Below, in pieces: positions 1 through 7,436 of a DNA stretch of 64,000 bases (position 1 is the stretch's first letter; the number at the start of each line of letters is the position of its first letter). Where the stretch lies: assembly GCF_018323885.1 (NCBI RefSeq), contig NZ_AP024587.1, forward strand, positions 61,777 to 125,776. The letters are read 5' to 3'. The position numbers and the translations under genes are program-made. Below the pieces are notes generated by a model. That model did not search any database. It was given only the letters and a program-made list of their open reading frames with translations, and had not been told where the DNA came from. Source of the DNA: Citrobacter amalonaticus (lineage in GTDB: Bacteria > Pseudomonadota > Gammaproteobacteria > Enterobacterales > Enterobacteriaceae).

Positions 1-117
1 TATTATCTGGTGGGTGATGATTGTGGCAGGGAAAGTTAATCAGGTGGCAATCAATGATGTCACTAAGTGTGATTACTCTGAGTGACTATTTATCAGCAAA
101 CCAGAAAGGAGTTTAGG

Positions 118-480
118 ATGGCACGTTCAATACCGGTGAAGATTGGTCAGAAGGAATTTAAATCCAAAAAAGCCGCTGTGGACTATTTCATGGATCAGCG
201 TGAAGCAGTCAAAGCAGTGAGCCCGCTGAAAGAGGGAGAGTTGTTTGATGAATTGCGCGACCTTTATCTGCGTTACTGCGAAATCACAGACTATCCACTG
301 GGCAACCGGGAGATTTACGCATTCAGCGTAAATTATGAAACTCGTCATACCGACCAGAACTACGGTACGTATTTGTGCTACTGGGTACATTTTTCACCGA
401 AAGATACGGATGGATTGTCCTTTTCAGTCAGAGAAGCGGTTGATGCGATCGCCAAAGCTGCTGCAACTGAACAACGATAG
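118..480 (+). CDS. DCL / DUF3223-family protein
   Basis: A 120-aa soluble protein. The start at 118 is preferred over the upstream in-frame start at 82 because AGGAG lies a few bases before 118. The layout fits the DCL (DUF3223) family: an N-terminal 'FKSKKAAVDYF' segment, a central conserved stretch around 'YAFSVNYET', and a C-terminal 'DGLSFSVREAV' block resembling the family's 'dFSyr' motif. The family's bacterial function is not established. There is no signal peptide or membrane segment. It reads toward the exported-protein/resD pair but is separated from it by about 60 bp. The family call comes from remembered motif spacing and is moderately confident. Confidence 0.6.
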   Translation: MARSIPVKIGQKEFKSKKAAVDYFMDQREAVKAVSPLKEGELFDELRDLYLRYCEITDYPLGNREIYAFSVNYETRHTDQNYGTYLCYWVHFSPKDTDGLSFSVREAVDAIAKAAATEQR

Positions 481-542
481 CTAAGGGCGGGATTTCTCAG
501 TATGTACTCAGCGCTACGATCGGTCTGATCAGGGAACAGTTA

Positions 543-1109
543 ATGAACACGATAGTAATACGCGGCCTGCTGGTAATGCTTCTCATCGGTATGATCCAGG
601 GCCGGCCCGGAGCAGCAACCCTCAGTGAAATGCGGGCGCTCAACGCCACTCAGAAACCAGGAATGACCATTGTCTGTCAGAGCAGGACGGTCATTCCTGT
701 TAACGGCAAAAAAGAACCGGTGACCATTGATGAGAAACTCAGCGGATATGTGGTCAGTAATACCGGCGACATGATGGTTCTGGATGTGACGTATGAACAG
801 AGAGATGACGGAAAAGACGAACCATTCCATACGGAAAAGTACCTTCTGACCACAACCCTTGAAAACGAGCGCCAGAAGATGGAGGTTGATATGCGCACTC
901 TTAAAATCATGGTGCCAAAAGCCCGCCATCTTGAAAGCGGATTACGGGAAGTCATGGAGGCCGAACCAGTGACTTACACCGATTACGGTACATACCGCAT
1001 CACAGCACTTCCGGCTTATGAGATCCTGCCGGGCAGGGATAACCCCGGTGCGCCATCCATGCATTGCGCACCCGCCATGAACGCGTCAGTACCGGGAGAC
1101 ACACGATGA
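543..1109 (+). CDS. Putative exported protein preceding resD
   Basis: A 188-aa protein I do not recognise. The first ~25 residues look like a signal peptide: a short basic start, a hydrophobic core 'GLLVMLLIGMI', and a possible cleavage after 'GAA' near residue 25. The rest is hydrophilic with no evident motif. The stop codon overlaps the resD start as ATGA (1106-1109), indicating translational coupling. In F the genes in this place are ccdA and ccdB; this protein resembles neither, so resD is coupled here to a different gene. The function is unknown and periplasmic location is inference. Confidence 0.6.
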   Translation: MNTIVIRGLLVMLLIGMIQGRPGAATLSEMRALNATQKPGMTIVCQSRTVIPVNGKKEPVTIDEKLSGYVVSNTGDMMVLDVTYEQRDDGKDEPFHTEKYLLTTTLENERQKMEVDMRTLKIMVPKARHLESGLREVMEAEPVTYTDYGTYRITALPAYEILPGRDNPGAPSMHCAPAMNASVPGDTR

Positions 1110-1885
1110 TGCCGTCTGTTCCCGGGCAGGGCGTCATGGTTTCTGCCACGCAGTTTCCGGTGGCCATCGACTACCCGGCGGCGCTGGCGCTGCGCCAAAT
1201 GGCCCTGGTACATGATGAGCTGCCGAAGTACCTGCTGGCGCCGGAGGTGAGCGCCCTGCTCCACTACGTTCCCGATCTGCACCGCAAAATGCTGCTGGCG
1301 ACACTGTGGAACACCGGCGCACGGATCAACGAGGCGCTGGCCCTGACCCGGGGCGATTTTTCGCTGGCGTCGCCCTGGCCATTCGTCCAGCTGGCCACGC
1401 TCAAACAACGTGCGGAAAAAGCGGCCAGAACGGCAGGACGGGCCCCGGCTGGCAGTCAGGCTCACCGTCTGGTTCCACTCTCCGATCACCAGTATGTCAG
1501 CCAGCTGGAGATGATGGTGGCCACACTGAAAATTCCGCTGGAGCGCCGTAATAAACGCACCGGCAGAACGGAGAAGGCGCGCATCTGGGAGGTCACCGAC
1601 CGAACGGTACGGACCTGGCTGAATGAGGCCATCACCGCCGCGGCCGCTGACGGGGTGACCTTCTCCGTGCCGGTGACGCCGCACACGTTCCGTCACTCCT
1701 ACGCCATGCACATGCTGTATGCCGGTATTCCGCTGAAGGTGCTGCAGAGCCTGATGGGCCACAAGTCGGTGAGCTCGACGGAAGTGTACACCAGGGTGTT
1801 TGCGCTGGACGTGGCCGCAAGGCACCGGGTGCAGTTTGCGATGGACGGCGCTGAGGCGGTGGCCATGCTGAAAGGGAACATTTAA
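1106..1885 (+). CDS. resD: ResD-type site-specific tyrosine recombinase
   Basis: A 259-aa tyrosine recombinase strongly resembling the F plasmid D protein, which resolves plasmid multimers at rfsF. The catalytic domain is visible: 'NTGARINEAL' carries the first Arg, then 'HTFRHSYAMHML' (H-x-x-R), 'LMGHKSVSSTEVY' with the second His, and the nucleophile Tyr in 'STEVYTRVF'. The start is placed at 1106, overlapping the upstream stop (ATGA), rather than the in-frame start at 1064 inside the preceding gene. It probably supports plasmid stability by dimer resolution. The expected partner toxin-antitoxin genes ccdAB are missing. Confidence 0.93.
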   Translation: MMPSVPGQGVMVSATQFPVAIDYPAALALRQMALVHDELPKYLLAPEVSALLHYVPDLHRKMLLATLWNTGARINEALALTRGDFSLASPWPFVQLATLKQRAEKAARTAGRAPAGSQAHRLVPLSDHQYVSQLEMMVATLKIPLERRNKRTGRTEKARIWEVTDRTVRTWLNEAITAAAADGVTFSVPVTPHTFRHSYAMHMLYAGIPLKVLQSLMGHKSVSSTEVYTRVFALDVAARHRVQFAMDGAEAVAMLKGNI

Positions 1886-2219
1886 GTGCATGCATTCAGG
1901 TATACCCCAATGTGACAGGCTGACGCGCCCGCCGGGCTTGTCCAACCCTTCGCCTGCTCAGATACAAGCTCTGAACAGACTCACGGTTTGCGATGTGGGT
2001 CAACAAAAATAAATACGTTCACCAGAAATATTTTCTGGACACTTTTTCCGATAGCGCCGGAACGTCTAGGGCGAAAAGCATTTTTTGTACATTACTGGTG
2101 CATCTTTAAAGGTGCCAGGACGAGGTATTGATTTAACTGGACATAAAGTGCTGTCTGTCCAATCCGCCGGGGATTTATACTGATAGCCATGATCATCACA
2201 GAAATAAAAGGGATAGCAG
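1886..2219 (+). other. Intergenic region with palindrome and first module element
   Basis: No convincing gene. It holds a 17-bp palindrome at 2022-2038 (CCAGAAA-TAT-TTTCTGG) running into CTGGACA at 2035-2041, an unpaired half of the 26-bp elements described separately. The full element A is at 2137-2162. It lies 58 bp before the next plus-strand gene and may be part of its control region. Confidence 0.5.
2137..2162 (+). repeat. 26-bp inverted element A (CTGGACA-N12-TGTCCAA)
   Basis: Seven-base inverted arms CTGGACA and TGTCCAA are separated by exactly 12 bases. It is one of four such elements at 2137, 3451, 4366 and 4960. It sits 58 bp upstream of the gene at 2220. It may be an operator or a recombination boundary. 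Confidence 0.7.
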
Positions 2220-2750
2220 ATGGCGGTTGAGTGGGTGGATGTGGCTGACAGTGCCGTTAAAATCGGGCTGGGCGCGTTAATCACCATTATTGGCGGCTGG
2301 GTTACACTGAAATTAACACATCGTCATGAAATAAGGAAAGAAGCATTAGCTCAACGACTGCGGGATATAGATAAAAAAACAGACCGCTATATCGATTTCC
2401 TTTCTTCATCGCAAACGCTAATGCAGAAATATCTTTATGAATCATGTGAACCGGGTAGCGAGGATTACACCGATTATATGCGGTTGCATAATATTGTGAG
2501 TCTTACCTCTTCGTCAGAGTTACGAGTTTATGCGTTTGATACTCAGGCAAAAGTATCGCAATTTATTTTGCTCAGTAAGCCCAGTGATCTTATTGATTCC
2601 TGCCGTAATGCCGCGAGAGACTCCGTTTCACTGCTTCAGGGGGCAGTGAGTGCTGAATTGCTTCAGGAAAAAGCAGCACTTCAGGGTAAACCCCATGCGT
2701 GGTGGTCATTCTGGCGGAGGCAGGGCAAAAACGTAGACAGAATCACCTGA
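2220..2750 (+). CDS. Membrane-anchored protein of unknown function
   Basis: A 176-aa protein I do not recognise. Residues ~10-32 ('VKIGLGALITIIGGWVTLKL') form one transmembrane helix near the N-terminus, followed by a basic, helical segment rich in Lys, Arg and Asp and a Trp-rich C-terminus ('AWWSFWRRQ'). This is a short membrane anchor with a cytoplasmic helical body. It is the first gene after element A and is lower in GC than the replicon and tra regions, which fits an accessory acquisition. Small membrane-anchored proteins of this type occur in defence islands, but nothing here proves that role. Confidence 0.6.
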   Translation: MAVEWVDVADSAVKIGLGALITIIGGWVTLKLTHRHEIRKEALAQRLRDIDKKTDRYIDFLSSSQTLMQKYLYESCEPGSEDYTDYMRLHNIVSLTSSSELRVYAFDTQAKVSQFILLSKPSDLIDSCRNAARDSVSLLQGAVSAELLQEKAALQGKPHAWWSFWRRQGKNVDRIT

Positions 2751-2830
2751 ATGTCTAACCGCGCGGGGAATTAAACCGGAAGCTCCTGAAAGACCGCTAA
2801 AGCGATCATTTAGGAGCCTGATATATCAGT

Positions 2831-3070
2831 TTATCTTTCGTCACCGCTTTGCGATCTTACAAACATGTTTAGTTCATTTTGTGGTTCTAAGAATTTGTTG
2901 ACCACTAAAAATTCTATACTTGATGGCAATATATATTCGATATAGCCCGGAACCTGATGGTACGGTCTTAATTCAAATGGTTCGTTTAACTTACTGATTC
3001 TTTTAATCATATTCCATGCTCTTGCGGCTATTTGGTTTTCTGTCGCTAACCATAATTCACGTTCTGACAT
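2831..3070 (-). CDS. Small hypothetical protein
   Basis: A 79-aa soluble protein beginning 'MSERELWLATENQ'. I recognise no family. It is AT-rich and lies just downstream (minus strand) of the 77-aa gene at 3111, with a 40-bp gap, so the two may form a minus-strand pair converging on the 2220 gene. Small unequal pairs like this can be toxin-immunity or antitoxin pairs, but no motif supports that here. Confidence 0.45.
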   Translation of the reverse strand: MSERELWLATENQIAARAWNMIKRISKLNEPFELRPYHQVPGYIEYILPSSIEFLVVNKFLEPQNELNMFVRSQSGDER

Positions 3071-3110
3071 TTTTAATACCTTTGTTATTTGGGAAGCGTG
3101 GAGCTGTCAT

Positions 3111-3344
3111 TTATTTTAAGCTCTGAAGAAAACGGACTTCCTGAAATTCAATCCACACGGTTTTAATACTTGTTTTGTGTGCATAAATCATATCAAGGAG
3201 AGCAATTTCCTCGTCTGTGGGGGCCGAAGGATTAAAGAACAAGTCATCATTGAAATACCATTCCTCAGAACTGCAATTGCTCCTGTCAAATCGCTCGAAG
3301 ATAAACACATCATTTTCGTCAATATCGAGATTATAATAATACAT
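3111..3344 (-). CDS. Small acidic hypothetical protein
   Basis: A 77-aa protein, acidic and rich in aromatic residues ('MYYYNLDIDENDVFIFERF'), with no membrane segment or family I recognise. The acidic, compact character is of the kind seen in immunity proteins, but this is only a resemblance. It precedes the gene at 2831-3070 on the same strand and is divergent from the nuclease gene at 3545, with element B (3451-3476) between them. Confidence 0.45.
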   Translation of the reverse strand: MYYYNLDIDENDVFIFERFDRSNCSSEEWYFNDDLFFNPSAPTDEEIALLDMIYAHKTSIKTVWIEFQEVRFLQSLK

Positions 3345-3450
3345 AGCGGAGTCATCCTAATCATTCGCGTTTGACATGTACTCAACCGTTAGCTGTATTA
3401 CGTTACTATCCGATTAGTATACAAGGCAAGTTCCTGCGTAGCTATCGGCA

Positions 3451-3476
3451 TTGGACGAAATTGACTGAGTGTCCAG
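3451..3476 (+). repeat. 26-bp inverted element B (TTGGACG-N12-TGTCCAG)
   Basis: The arms TTGGACG and TGTCCAG are separated by 12 bases. It lies between the divergent gene pairs, 69 bp before the nuclease gene. The left arm carries two substitutions relative to element D. Confidence 0.65.
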
Positions 3477-3544
3477 TGTGAGTCAGGATAGTGAAAAACA
3501 TGGTAGAATTTGAGTATCACTGACGTATCCAGCTATAGAGAAAC

Positions 3545-4354
3545 ATGGACGGCACTATGATGCAAAAGACTTTAGCAGAACGGTTTGACTCACTTGAAAA
3601 AGACTATCAGGACGTTTTATCAACCAAATCTATGCATTTCAGCTCAATGCTGAACGTAAACAAAATGTATGTTGATTCAGGAAAGTACAAGACATGGATT
3701 GGCCGGGTTAAAAAGTTACTTGAAGACAGCTACGGAAAAGATTCAGATTTTTATAATGACTTTATAAAGGCTCAGAAAGGGTTTTATGCCTCGAACTATG
3801 AGGTTCTTACCATGCAATTAAAACCGGCCTTCGACGCAGCTAAAGCTGACTTGGCTTATGCCCTCCCCCTGAATTCAAATCCTGTATTTAAAGAAACTGA
3901 CAGATTAGATCTGATAATTAACGTGCTTGAAAGGTTTCCAGCGTTCTGTCGCCAGCTGAAAAAGCGACATGACGACAGAAAAACCATTGAGGTGAACGAC
4001 GAGTATGACGTTCAGGATCTGGTTCATGCGCTTCTGACGCTGCATTTCGATGACATCAGACCCGAAGAGGCTTCGCCTAGCTTCGCAGGTTCTTCATCCA
4101 GACAGGACTTTCTTCTGAAGAAGGAGAAGATAGTCATTGAGGTGAAGAAAACTCGCCGGTCTCTAGGGGCAAATAAAATTGGAGAGGAGCTGCTCATTGA
4201 TATGGCCCGTTACCGTGCACACCCGTACTGTGAGACGCTGGTCTGCTTTGTGTACGACCCTGAAGGTTGGGTGAATAACCCGAAAGGTGTGATAGACGAT
4301 CTTGAGGGGAAAGATACCAAAGGAAAGACAAGAGTGGTAATAGCTCAGTTCTGA
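3545..4354 (+). CDS. Stand-alone PD-(D/E)XK restriction-endonuclease-like protein
   Basis: A 269-aa protein. The C-terminal third looks like a PD-(D/E)XK nuclease core: 'SSRQDFLL' supplies Asp188 and 'IVIEVKKTR' supplies Glu199 and Lys201, giving D-x10-E-x-K. It is followed by a helix and the strand 'ETLVCFVYDPEG'. This arrangement resembles the DpnII/MboI-like REase domain found in many orphan proteins. The N-terminal ~130 residues are helical and unrecognised and may sense or bind a partner. No cognate methyltransferase is adjacent. It sits alone between elements B and C in an AT-richer island, as expected for a cassette-like defence gene. The nuclease fold is well supported; the defence role is inference. 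Confidence 0.7.
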   Translation: MDGTMMQKTLAERFDSLEKDYQDVLSTKSMHFSSMLNVNKMYVDSGKYKTWIGRVKKLLEDSYGKDSDFYNDFIKAQKGFYASNYEVLTMQLKPAFDAAKADLAYALPLNSNPVFKETDRLDLIINVLERFPAFCRQLKKRHDDRKTIEVNDEYDVQDLVHALLTLHFDDIRPEEASPSFAGSSSRQDFLLKKEKIVIEVKKTRRSLGANKIGEELLIDMARYRAHPYCETLVCFVYDPEGWVNNPKGVIDDLEGKDTKGKTRVVIAQF

Positions 4355-4365
4355 TTTTCACTATG

Positions 4366-4391
4366 CTGGACAGAATGAAGGGAGCGTCCAA
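4366..4391 (+). repeat. 26-bp inverted element C (CTGGACA-N12-CGTCCAA)
   Basis: The arms CTGGACA and CGTCCAA are separated by 12 bases. It begins 12 bp after the nuclease stop codon, so it marks the right edge of that gene rather than an obvious promoter. This favours a module boundary over a simple operator. Confidence 0.65.
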
Positions 4392-4461
4392 GTGGTGCGG
4401 GAATTAATGATAGGTAGCCAGCACTCACTGCCAGATGCTGTCAGCGGGGGCTGATTTTAAC

Positions 4462-4485
4462 GATTGGTATCATTTGATACCAATC
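4462..4485 (+). promoter_or_regulatory. 24-bp palindrome, possible operator
   Basis: Perfect 11-bp arms GATTGGTATCA / TGATACCAATC with a 2-bp centre. A shorter version, GGTATCA-AA-TGATACT, lies at 4542-4557, and a half-site AATGATAC at 4953-4960. The array surrounds the minus-strand gene 4583-4900. It probably binds a dimeric regulator; the protein is unknown. Confidence 0.55.
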
Positions 4486-4582
4486 ATCTGAGCAATAAAG
4501 CATGAATAATAGGGCGTAAGGAACTAAATACAGATTTTATAGGTATCAAATGATACTAAAGGTAATGGCGACCATATTGTTA

Positions 4583-4900
4583 TTATGGTGTTGGTGGTGT
4601 CCACCCTGCGCTTTGTGCGGCTATCACCCATTGTGGCAGACCTGTAAGTGCCTTTTTGTGACAGTACGTGTGGAGTTGCTTTACAGTCGTTATACGAGCG
4701 TTATCCAGCCGGATTGTTTGGCTAGATAGTTTTTTCTTAATTGCTAGCGCTTGCTCAGGCATTAAATCAGTAATAGCTGCCCTGAGCGCACTTGCAAGTG
4801 CTGGATCTACAGGGGGCGTATCCAGTATTTTCTGTAACTTAGAAATGTGATCTTTGAGTGTCCTTGCTCCTGAAAGAGCTGTAATTACATCGTTGTACAT
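4583..4900 (-). CDS. Hypothetical helical protein
   Basis: A 105-aa protein with no signal peptide or membrane segment and an Ala/Leu-rich helical composition ('DHISKLQKILDTPPVDPALA'). I recognise no family. An AGGAT-type ribosome-binding site precedes the ATG at 4900. It is converging with the nuclease gene, and its upstream side carries element D and a TGATAC half-site while its downstream side carries two TGATAC palindromes, so it could encode or be controlled by the factor that binds them. This is inference from position only. Confidence 0.5.
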   Translation of the reverse strand: MYNDVITALSGARTLKDHISKLQKILDTPPVDPALASALRAAITDLMPEQALAIKKKLSSQTIRLDNARITTVKQLHTYCHKKALTGLPQWVIAAQSAGWTPPTP

Positions 4901-4959
4901 TAGTGAATCCTGATTTGCGGAGGTTTTCTGATTATTGCTTATTGGAGCATAAAATGATA

Positions 4960-4985
4960 CTGGACAGAATTACCTTTATGTCCAG
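4960..4985 (+). repeat. 26-bp inverted element D (CTGGACA-N12-TGTCCAG)
   Basis: This is the most symmetric of the four elements: CTGGACA and TGTCCAG are exact inverted repeats 12 bases apart. It lies 60 bp upstream of the minus-strand gene 4583-4900 and 44 bp before the left end of the IS3-family element. Confidence 0.7.
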
Positions 4986-5092
4986 TTTACCAATCTATTT
5001 CACCATTATCTCCGTTGTATAAGTCAAATTGAATCGCCACGGGTTTAACAGACACCTCAGAGTCATTTAAGATGGCTTAAAGAGAGGTGCCC

Positions 5093-5371
5093 ATGAGCGG
5101 TAAGCGTTATCCCGAAGAGTTTAAAACTGAAGCAGTCAAACAGGTTGTTGATCGCGGTTATTCTGTTGCCAGCGTTGCAACACGTCTCGATATCACCACC
5201 CACAGCCTTTACGCCTGGATAAAGAAGTACGGTCCGGATTCTTCCACTAATAAAGAACAGTCAGATGCTCAGGCCGAGATCCGCCGTCTCCAGAAAGAGC
5301 TGAAACGGGTTACCGACGAACGGGACATATTAAAAAAAGCCGCGGCGTACTTCGCAAAGCTGTCCGACTGA
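5093..5371 (+). CDS. IS3-family transposase OrfA
   Basis: A 92-aa helix-turn-helix protein of the element (HTH_Tnp_1 type: 'RYPEEFKTEAVKQVVDRGYS', then 'THSLYAWIKKYG') with a C-terminal leucine-zipper-like coiled coil 'RRLQKELKRVTDERDILKKA'. The ATG at 5093 follows GAGAGG; a GTG at 5087 is a less likely start. The A7G run at 5332-5339 near its end should allow a -1 shift into orfB. Confidence 0.88.
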   Translation: MSGKRYPEEFKTEAVKQVVDRGYSVASVATRLDITTHSLYAWIKKYGPDSSTNKEQSDAQAEIRRLQKELKRVTDERDILKKAAAYFAKLSD

Positions 5372-5427
5372 GGTAAGCCTTTATCCGTGACAACTCCTGT
5401 TGCTGGCCTGTTCGCCTGCTCTGTCGG

Positions 5428-6240
5428 GTGCTGGATGTTCATCCCAGTGGTTTTTACGCCTGGCTTCAGCAGCCGCATTCACAACGCCATCAGGCAGACC
5501 TGAGACTGACAGGACAGATTAAACAGTTCTGGCTGGAATCGGGATGCGTCTATGGTTATCGCAAAATCCATCTGGATCTGCGTGACAGCGGGCAACAGTG
5601 CGGAGTCAACAGAGTCTGGAGACTGATGAAACGTGTCGGAATAAAGGCTCAGGTCGGATACCGAAGCCCGCGGGCACGTAAAGGCGAGGCCAGTATCGTG
5701 TCACCCAACAGGCTCCAGCGACAGTTCAATCCGGATGCTCCTGATGAGCGTTGGGTAACGGACATAACCTACATCAGGACCCACGAAGGCTGGCTGTATC
5801 TTGCCGTTGTTGTTGATCTGTTCTCACGCAAAATTATCGGCTGGTCCATGCAACCCCGGATGACAAAGGACATTGTCCTGAACGCACTGCTGATGGCTGT
5901 ATGGCGGCGTAATCCCGAAAAACAGGTGCTGGTTCATTCGGATCAGGGCAGTCAGTACACAAGCCATGAGTGGCAGTCGTTCCTGAAATCACACGGCCTG
6001 GAGGGTAGCATGAGCCGTCGCGGTAACTGCCATGATAATGCGGTTGCAGAAAGTTTTTTCCAGTTGTTGAAACGTGAACGGATAAAGAAAAAGATCTACG
6101 GAACGCGGGAAGAAGCCCGCAGTGATATTTTTGATTACATCGAAATGTTTTATAACAGTAAGCGTCGGCATGGTTCTAGCGAACAGATGTCACCGACAGA
6201 ATATGAAAACCAGTATTATCAACGGCTCGGAAGTGTCTAG
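5428..6240 (+). CDS. IS3-family transposase OrfB (DDE catalytic domain)
   Basis: 270 aa from the first in-frame start, but probably made mainly as an OrfAB fusion by -1 frameshifting at 5332-5339, since its frame is open back through the overlap. The rve integrase core is visible: 'DERWVTDITY' (first Asp), 'VHSDQGSQYTS' (second Asp), and 'NAVAESFFQLLKRE' (catalytic Glu), followed by 'YNSKRRH'. It appears intact, so the element may be active. Confidence 0.9.
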   Translation: MLDVHPSGFYAWLQQPHSQRHQADLRLTGQIKQFWLESGCVYGYRKIHLDLRDSGQQCGVNRVWRLMKRVGIKAQVGYRSPRARKGEASIVSPNRLQRQFNPDAPDERWVTDITYIRTHEGWLYLAVVVDLFSRKIIGWSMQPRMTKDIVLNALLMAVWRRNPEKQVLVHSDQGSQYTSHEWQSFLKSHGLEGSMSRRGNCHDNAVAESFFQLLKRERIKKKIYGTREEARSDIFDYIEMFYNSKRRHGSSEQMSPTEYENQYYQRLGSV

Positions 6241-6258
6241 ATTATCCGTGGCGATTCA

Positions 6259-6510
6259 AACTTGTGTTACTGATTGACACTTTACAGCTCAGCACGTGAA
6301 TTCAGTGTAGCTGCTAGTAAACCGCGTCTTTTTCGGCTCACTTTAAGTGTTCTCCTTTGTTTTATCCAGCATCGCGCTCAGTTCTATAGGCACTGACGCT
6401 GTTGCAATATAAAAAGGTTTATTACTTACAATATCGCAACAAGATAACTAGATAACAAGATAACAAGATAACAAGATAACAAGATAACAAGATAACCAGT
6501 TATCTTTCCA
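6259..6510 (-). other. Downstream flank of parAB with centromere-like repeats
   Basis: No gene seen. Seven tandem copies of the 8-bp unit (A/T)AGATAAC occupy 6441-6496, followed by an inverted GTTATC. They lie directly after the stop of the RHH gene. Short AT-rich iterons beside a parA locus are typical centromere (parS-like) sites for an RHH partner protein. Confidence 0.6.
6441..6496 (+). repeat. AAGATAAC tandem repeat (7 copies), probable centromere
   Basis: Six exact copies and one TAGATAAC variant, head to tail with no spacer. Related AGATAAC / TTAAGATAA words recur at 7455-7690 upstream of parA, so both flanks of the operon carry the same binding word. Confidence 0.7.
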
Positions 6511-6813
6511 TTACTTAAGTTTCGCTTTTTCAATAAGTTGAGATAGTTCTTCTTTCGTTAACCGATCTAACGCCATCAGAGCAGCTCTCACTACGTCTGA
6601 TCTATTTACTCTTGTTCGTCCAGATAACATTTCATCTCTGATAACGTCATCAATTGCACGTAAGTTCTCATCAGCCAAGGAAATACTAACTGGCTTAGCT
6701 TTTCCTGCTGTGTGTTTTTTAGCGGACAACTCTTCTGTCGAACTGAGAGCTGCAGAACCTCCATGAATGAATGCCGCTTCGTCTTTTGGAGGGGTATGGC
6801 TGCGATTCCTCAT
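6511..6813 (-). CDS. Ribbon-helix-helix partition partner (ParG-like)
   Basis: A 100-aa protein with a flexible polar N-terminus (~35 residues) and a C-terminal ribbon-helix-helix domain: 'KPVSISLADENLRAIDDVIR' gives the strand and first helix, then 'TRVNRSDVVRAALMAL'. Its start overlaps the parA stop as ATGA, so the two are coupled. It is predicted to bind the flanking AGATAAC repeats, load ParA, and repress the operon. It is sequence-divergent from named ParB/ParG proteins; the role rests on the fold and on linkage to parA. Confidence 0.72.
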   Translation of the reverse strand: MRNRSHTPPKDEAAFIHGGSAALSSTEELSAKKHTAGKAKPVSISLADENLRAIDDVIRDEMLSGRTRVNRSDVVRAALMALDRLTKEELSQLIEKAKLK

Positions 6814-7436
6814 AAAATAACTTCCTTGACCAGTGCCTCAACTTCTTCTTTAGCTTTATTGTTCTGCGTTTCAAAAATTGTCATTGATTCTGCCCAGGCA
6901 TCTCGATGTGCTTTACGATCGCATACTCGGGAGCTTGCCAGATGCATTTCTGGGTAATCCTTGAGTACTTCAGCTGCCTGATTGGCTTCATTAACAAACA
7001 TGTTAGTGGGAGTCATGTTTAAAACGAGATATCCTCGAACATCCTCATTAAAATCTTTTGCTGCCGTAAATACAGAGCATGTATGAGGCACAACATCCAG
7101 GTCCATCTGTGAAGGGCGCAAAGGAGAAATGAATACATCTGCGGCCATCAATCCACTACGCATTTCTGCACTATCACGACCAGCACAGTCTGCAATGACA
7201 AAATCATAGGATTTTTCGTGTTCCTTTAACATTGCTTTGATGTTGCCAGTCGCGCCTGTAACCGGTATATGGGGTAGTTCTTCAGGACGGTTGTTATACC
7301 AGGTTAATACTGATTTCTGGTCATCTGCATCAACAATAAGAACTCTTTTACCAAGAGACATAAGATACGCCGCGATGGAAACAGCCAGCGTACTTTTGCC
7401 AACACCGCCTTTTTGACTTCCAAGAACTATGATCAT
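6810..7436 (-). CDS. parA: ParA-family partition ATPase
   Basis: A 208-aa Walker-type ParA of the small (type Ib) class, without an N-terminal DNA-binding domain. It carries the deviant Walker A 'KGGVGKS' near the N-terminus, 'VLIVDADDQKS' (A'), and 'YDFVIADCAG' (Walker B). The start at 7436 is chosen because GAAGGT lies at the right spacing; an in-frame ATG at 7454 has no ribosome-binding site. It acts on the nucleoid to position plasmid copies. It replaces the SopAB system that accompanies repE in F. Confidence 0.88.
   Translation of the reverse strand: MIIVLGSQKGGVGKSTLAVSIAAYLMSLGKRVLIVDADDQKSVLTWYNNRPEELPHIPVTGATGNIKAMLKEHEKSYDFVIADCAGRDSAEMRSGLMAADVFISPLRPSQMDLDVVPHTCSVFTAAKDFNEDVRGYLVLNMTPTNMFVNEANQAAEVLKDYPEMHLASSRVCDRKAHRDAWAESMTIFETQNNKAKEEVEALVKEVIL

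Larger units (their letters stand above)
5030..6258 (+). mobile_element. IS3-family insertion sequence
   Basis: A 1,229-bp element bounded by imperfect inverted repeats that begin TGAATCGCCACGG on the left and end CCGTGGCGATTCA on the right. It contains overlapping-frame orfA and orfB with a DDE integrase core, as in IS3. An A7G run at 5332-5339 is a typical -1 slippery site for the OrfAB transposase. I see no clear 3-bp target duplication, so it may have been rearranged or the ends may be off by a base. It separates the accessory island from the ParA locus. Confidence 0.9.

Noticed and set aside
1016..1945. 309-aa antisense ORF opposite resD
   Set aside because: It is a shadow of a GC-rich gene; His/Arg/Gln-rich with no recognisable domain.
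2066..2287. 73-aa minus-strand ORF
   Set aside because: It overlaps element A and the start of the 2220 gene and lacks a clear ribosome-binding site; I could not support it as a gene.
2137..4985. Elements A-D as ends of insertion sequences
   Set aside because: No transposase lies between any pair, the arms are only 7 bp, and the middle 12 bases vary.
6441..6496. Short regular repeats as a CRISPR array
   Set aside because: The units are 8 bp with no spacers and lie beside parA; a centromere is the better reading.
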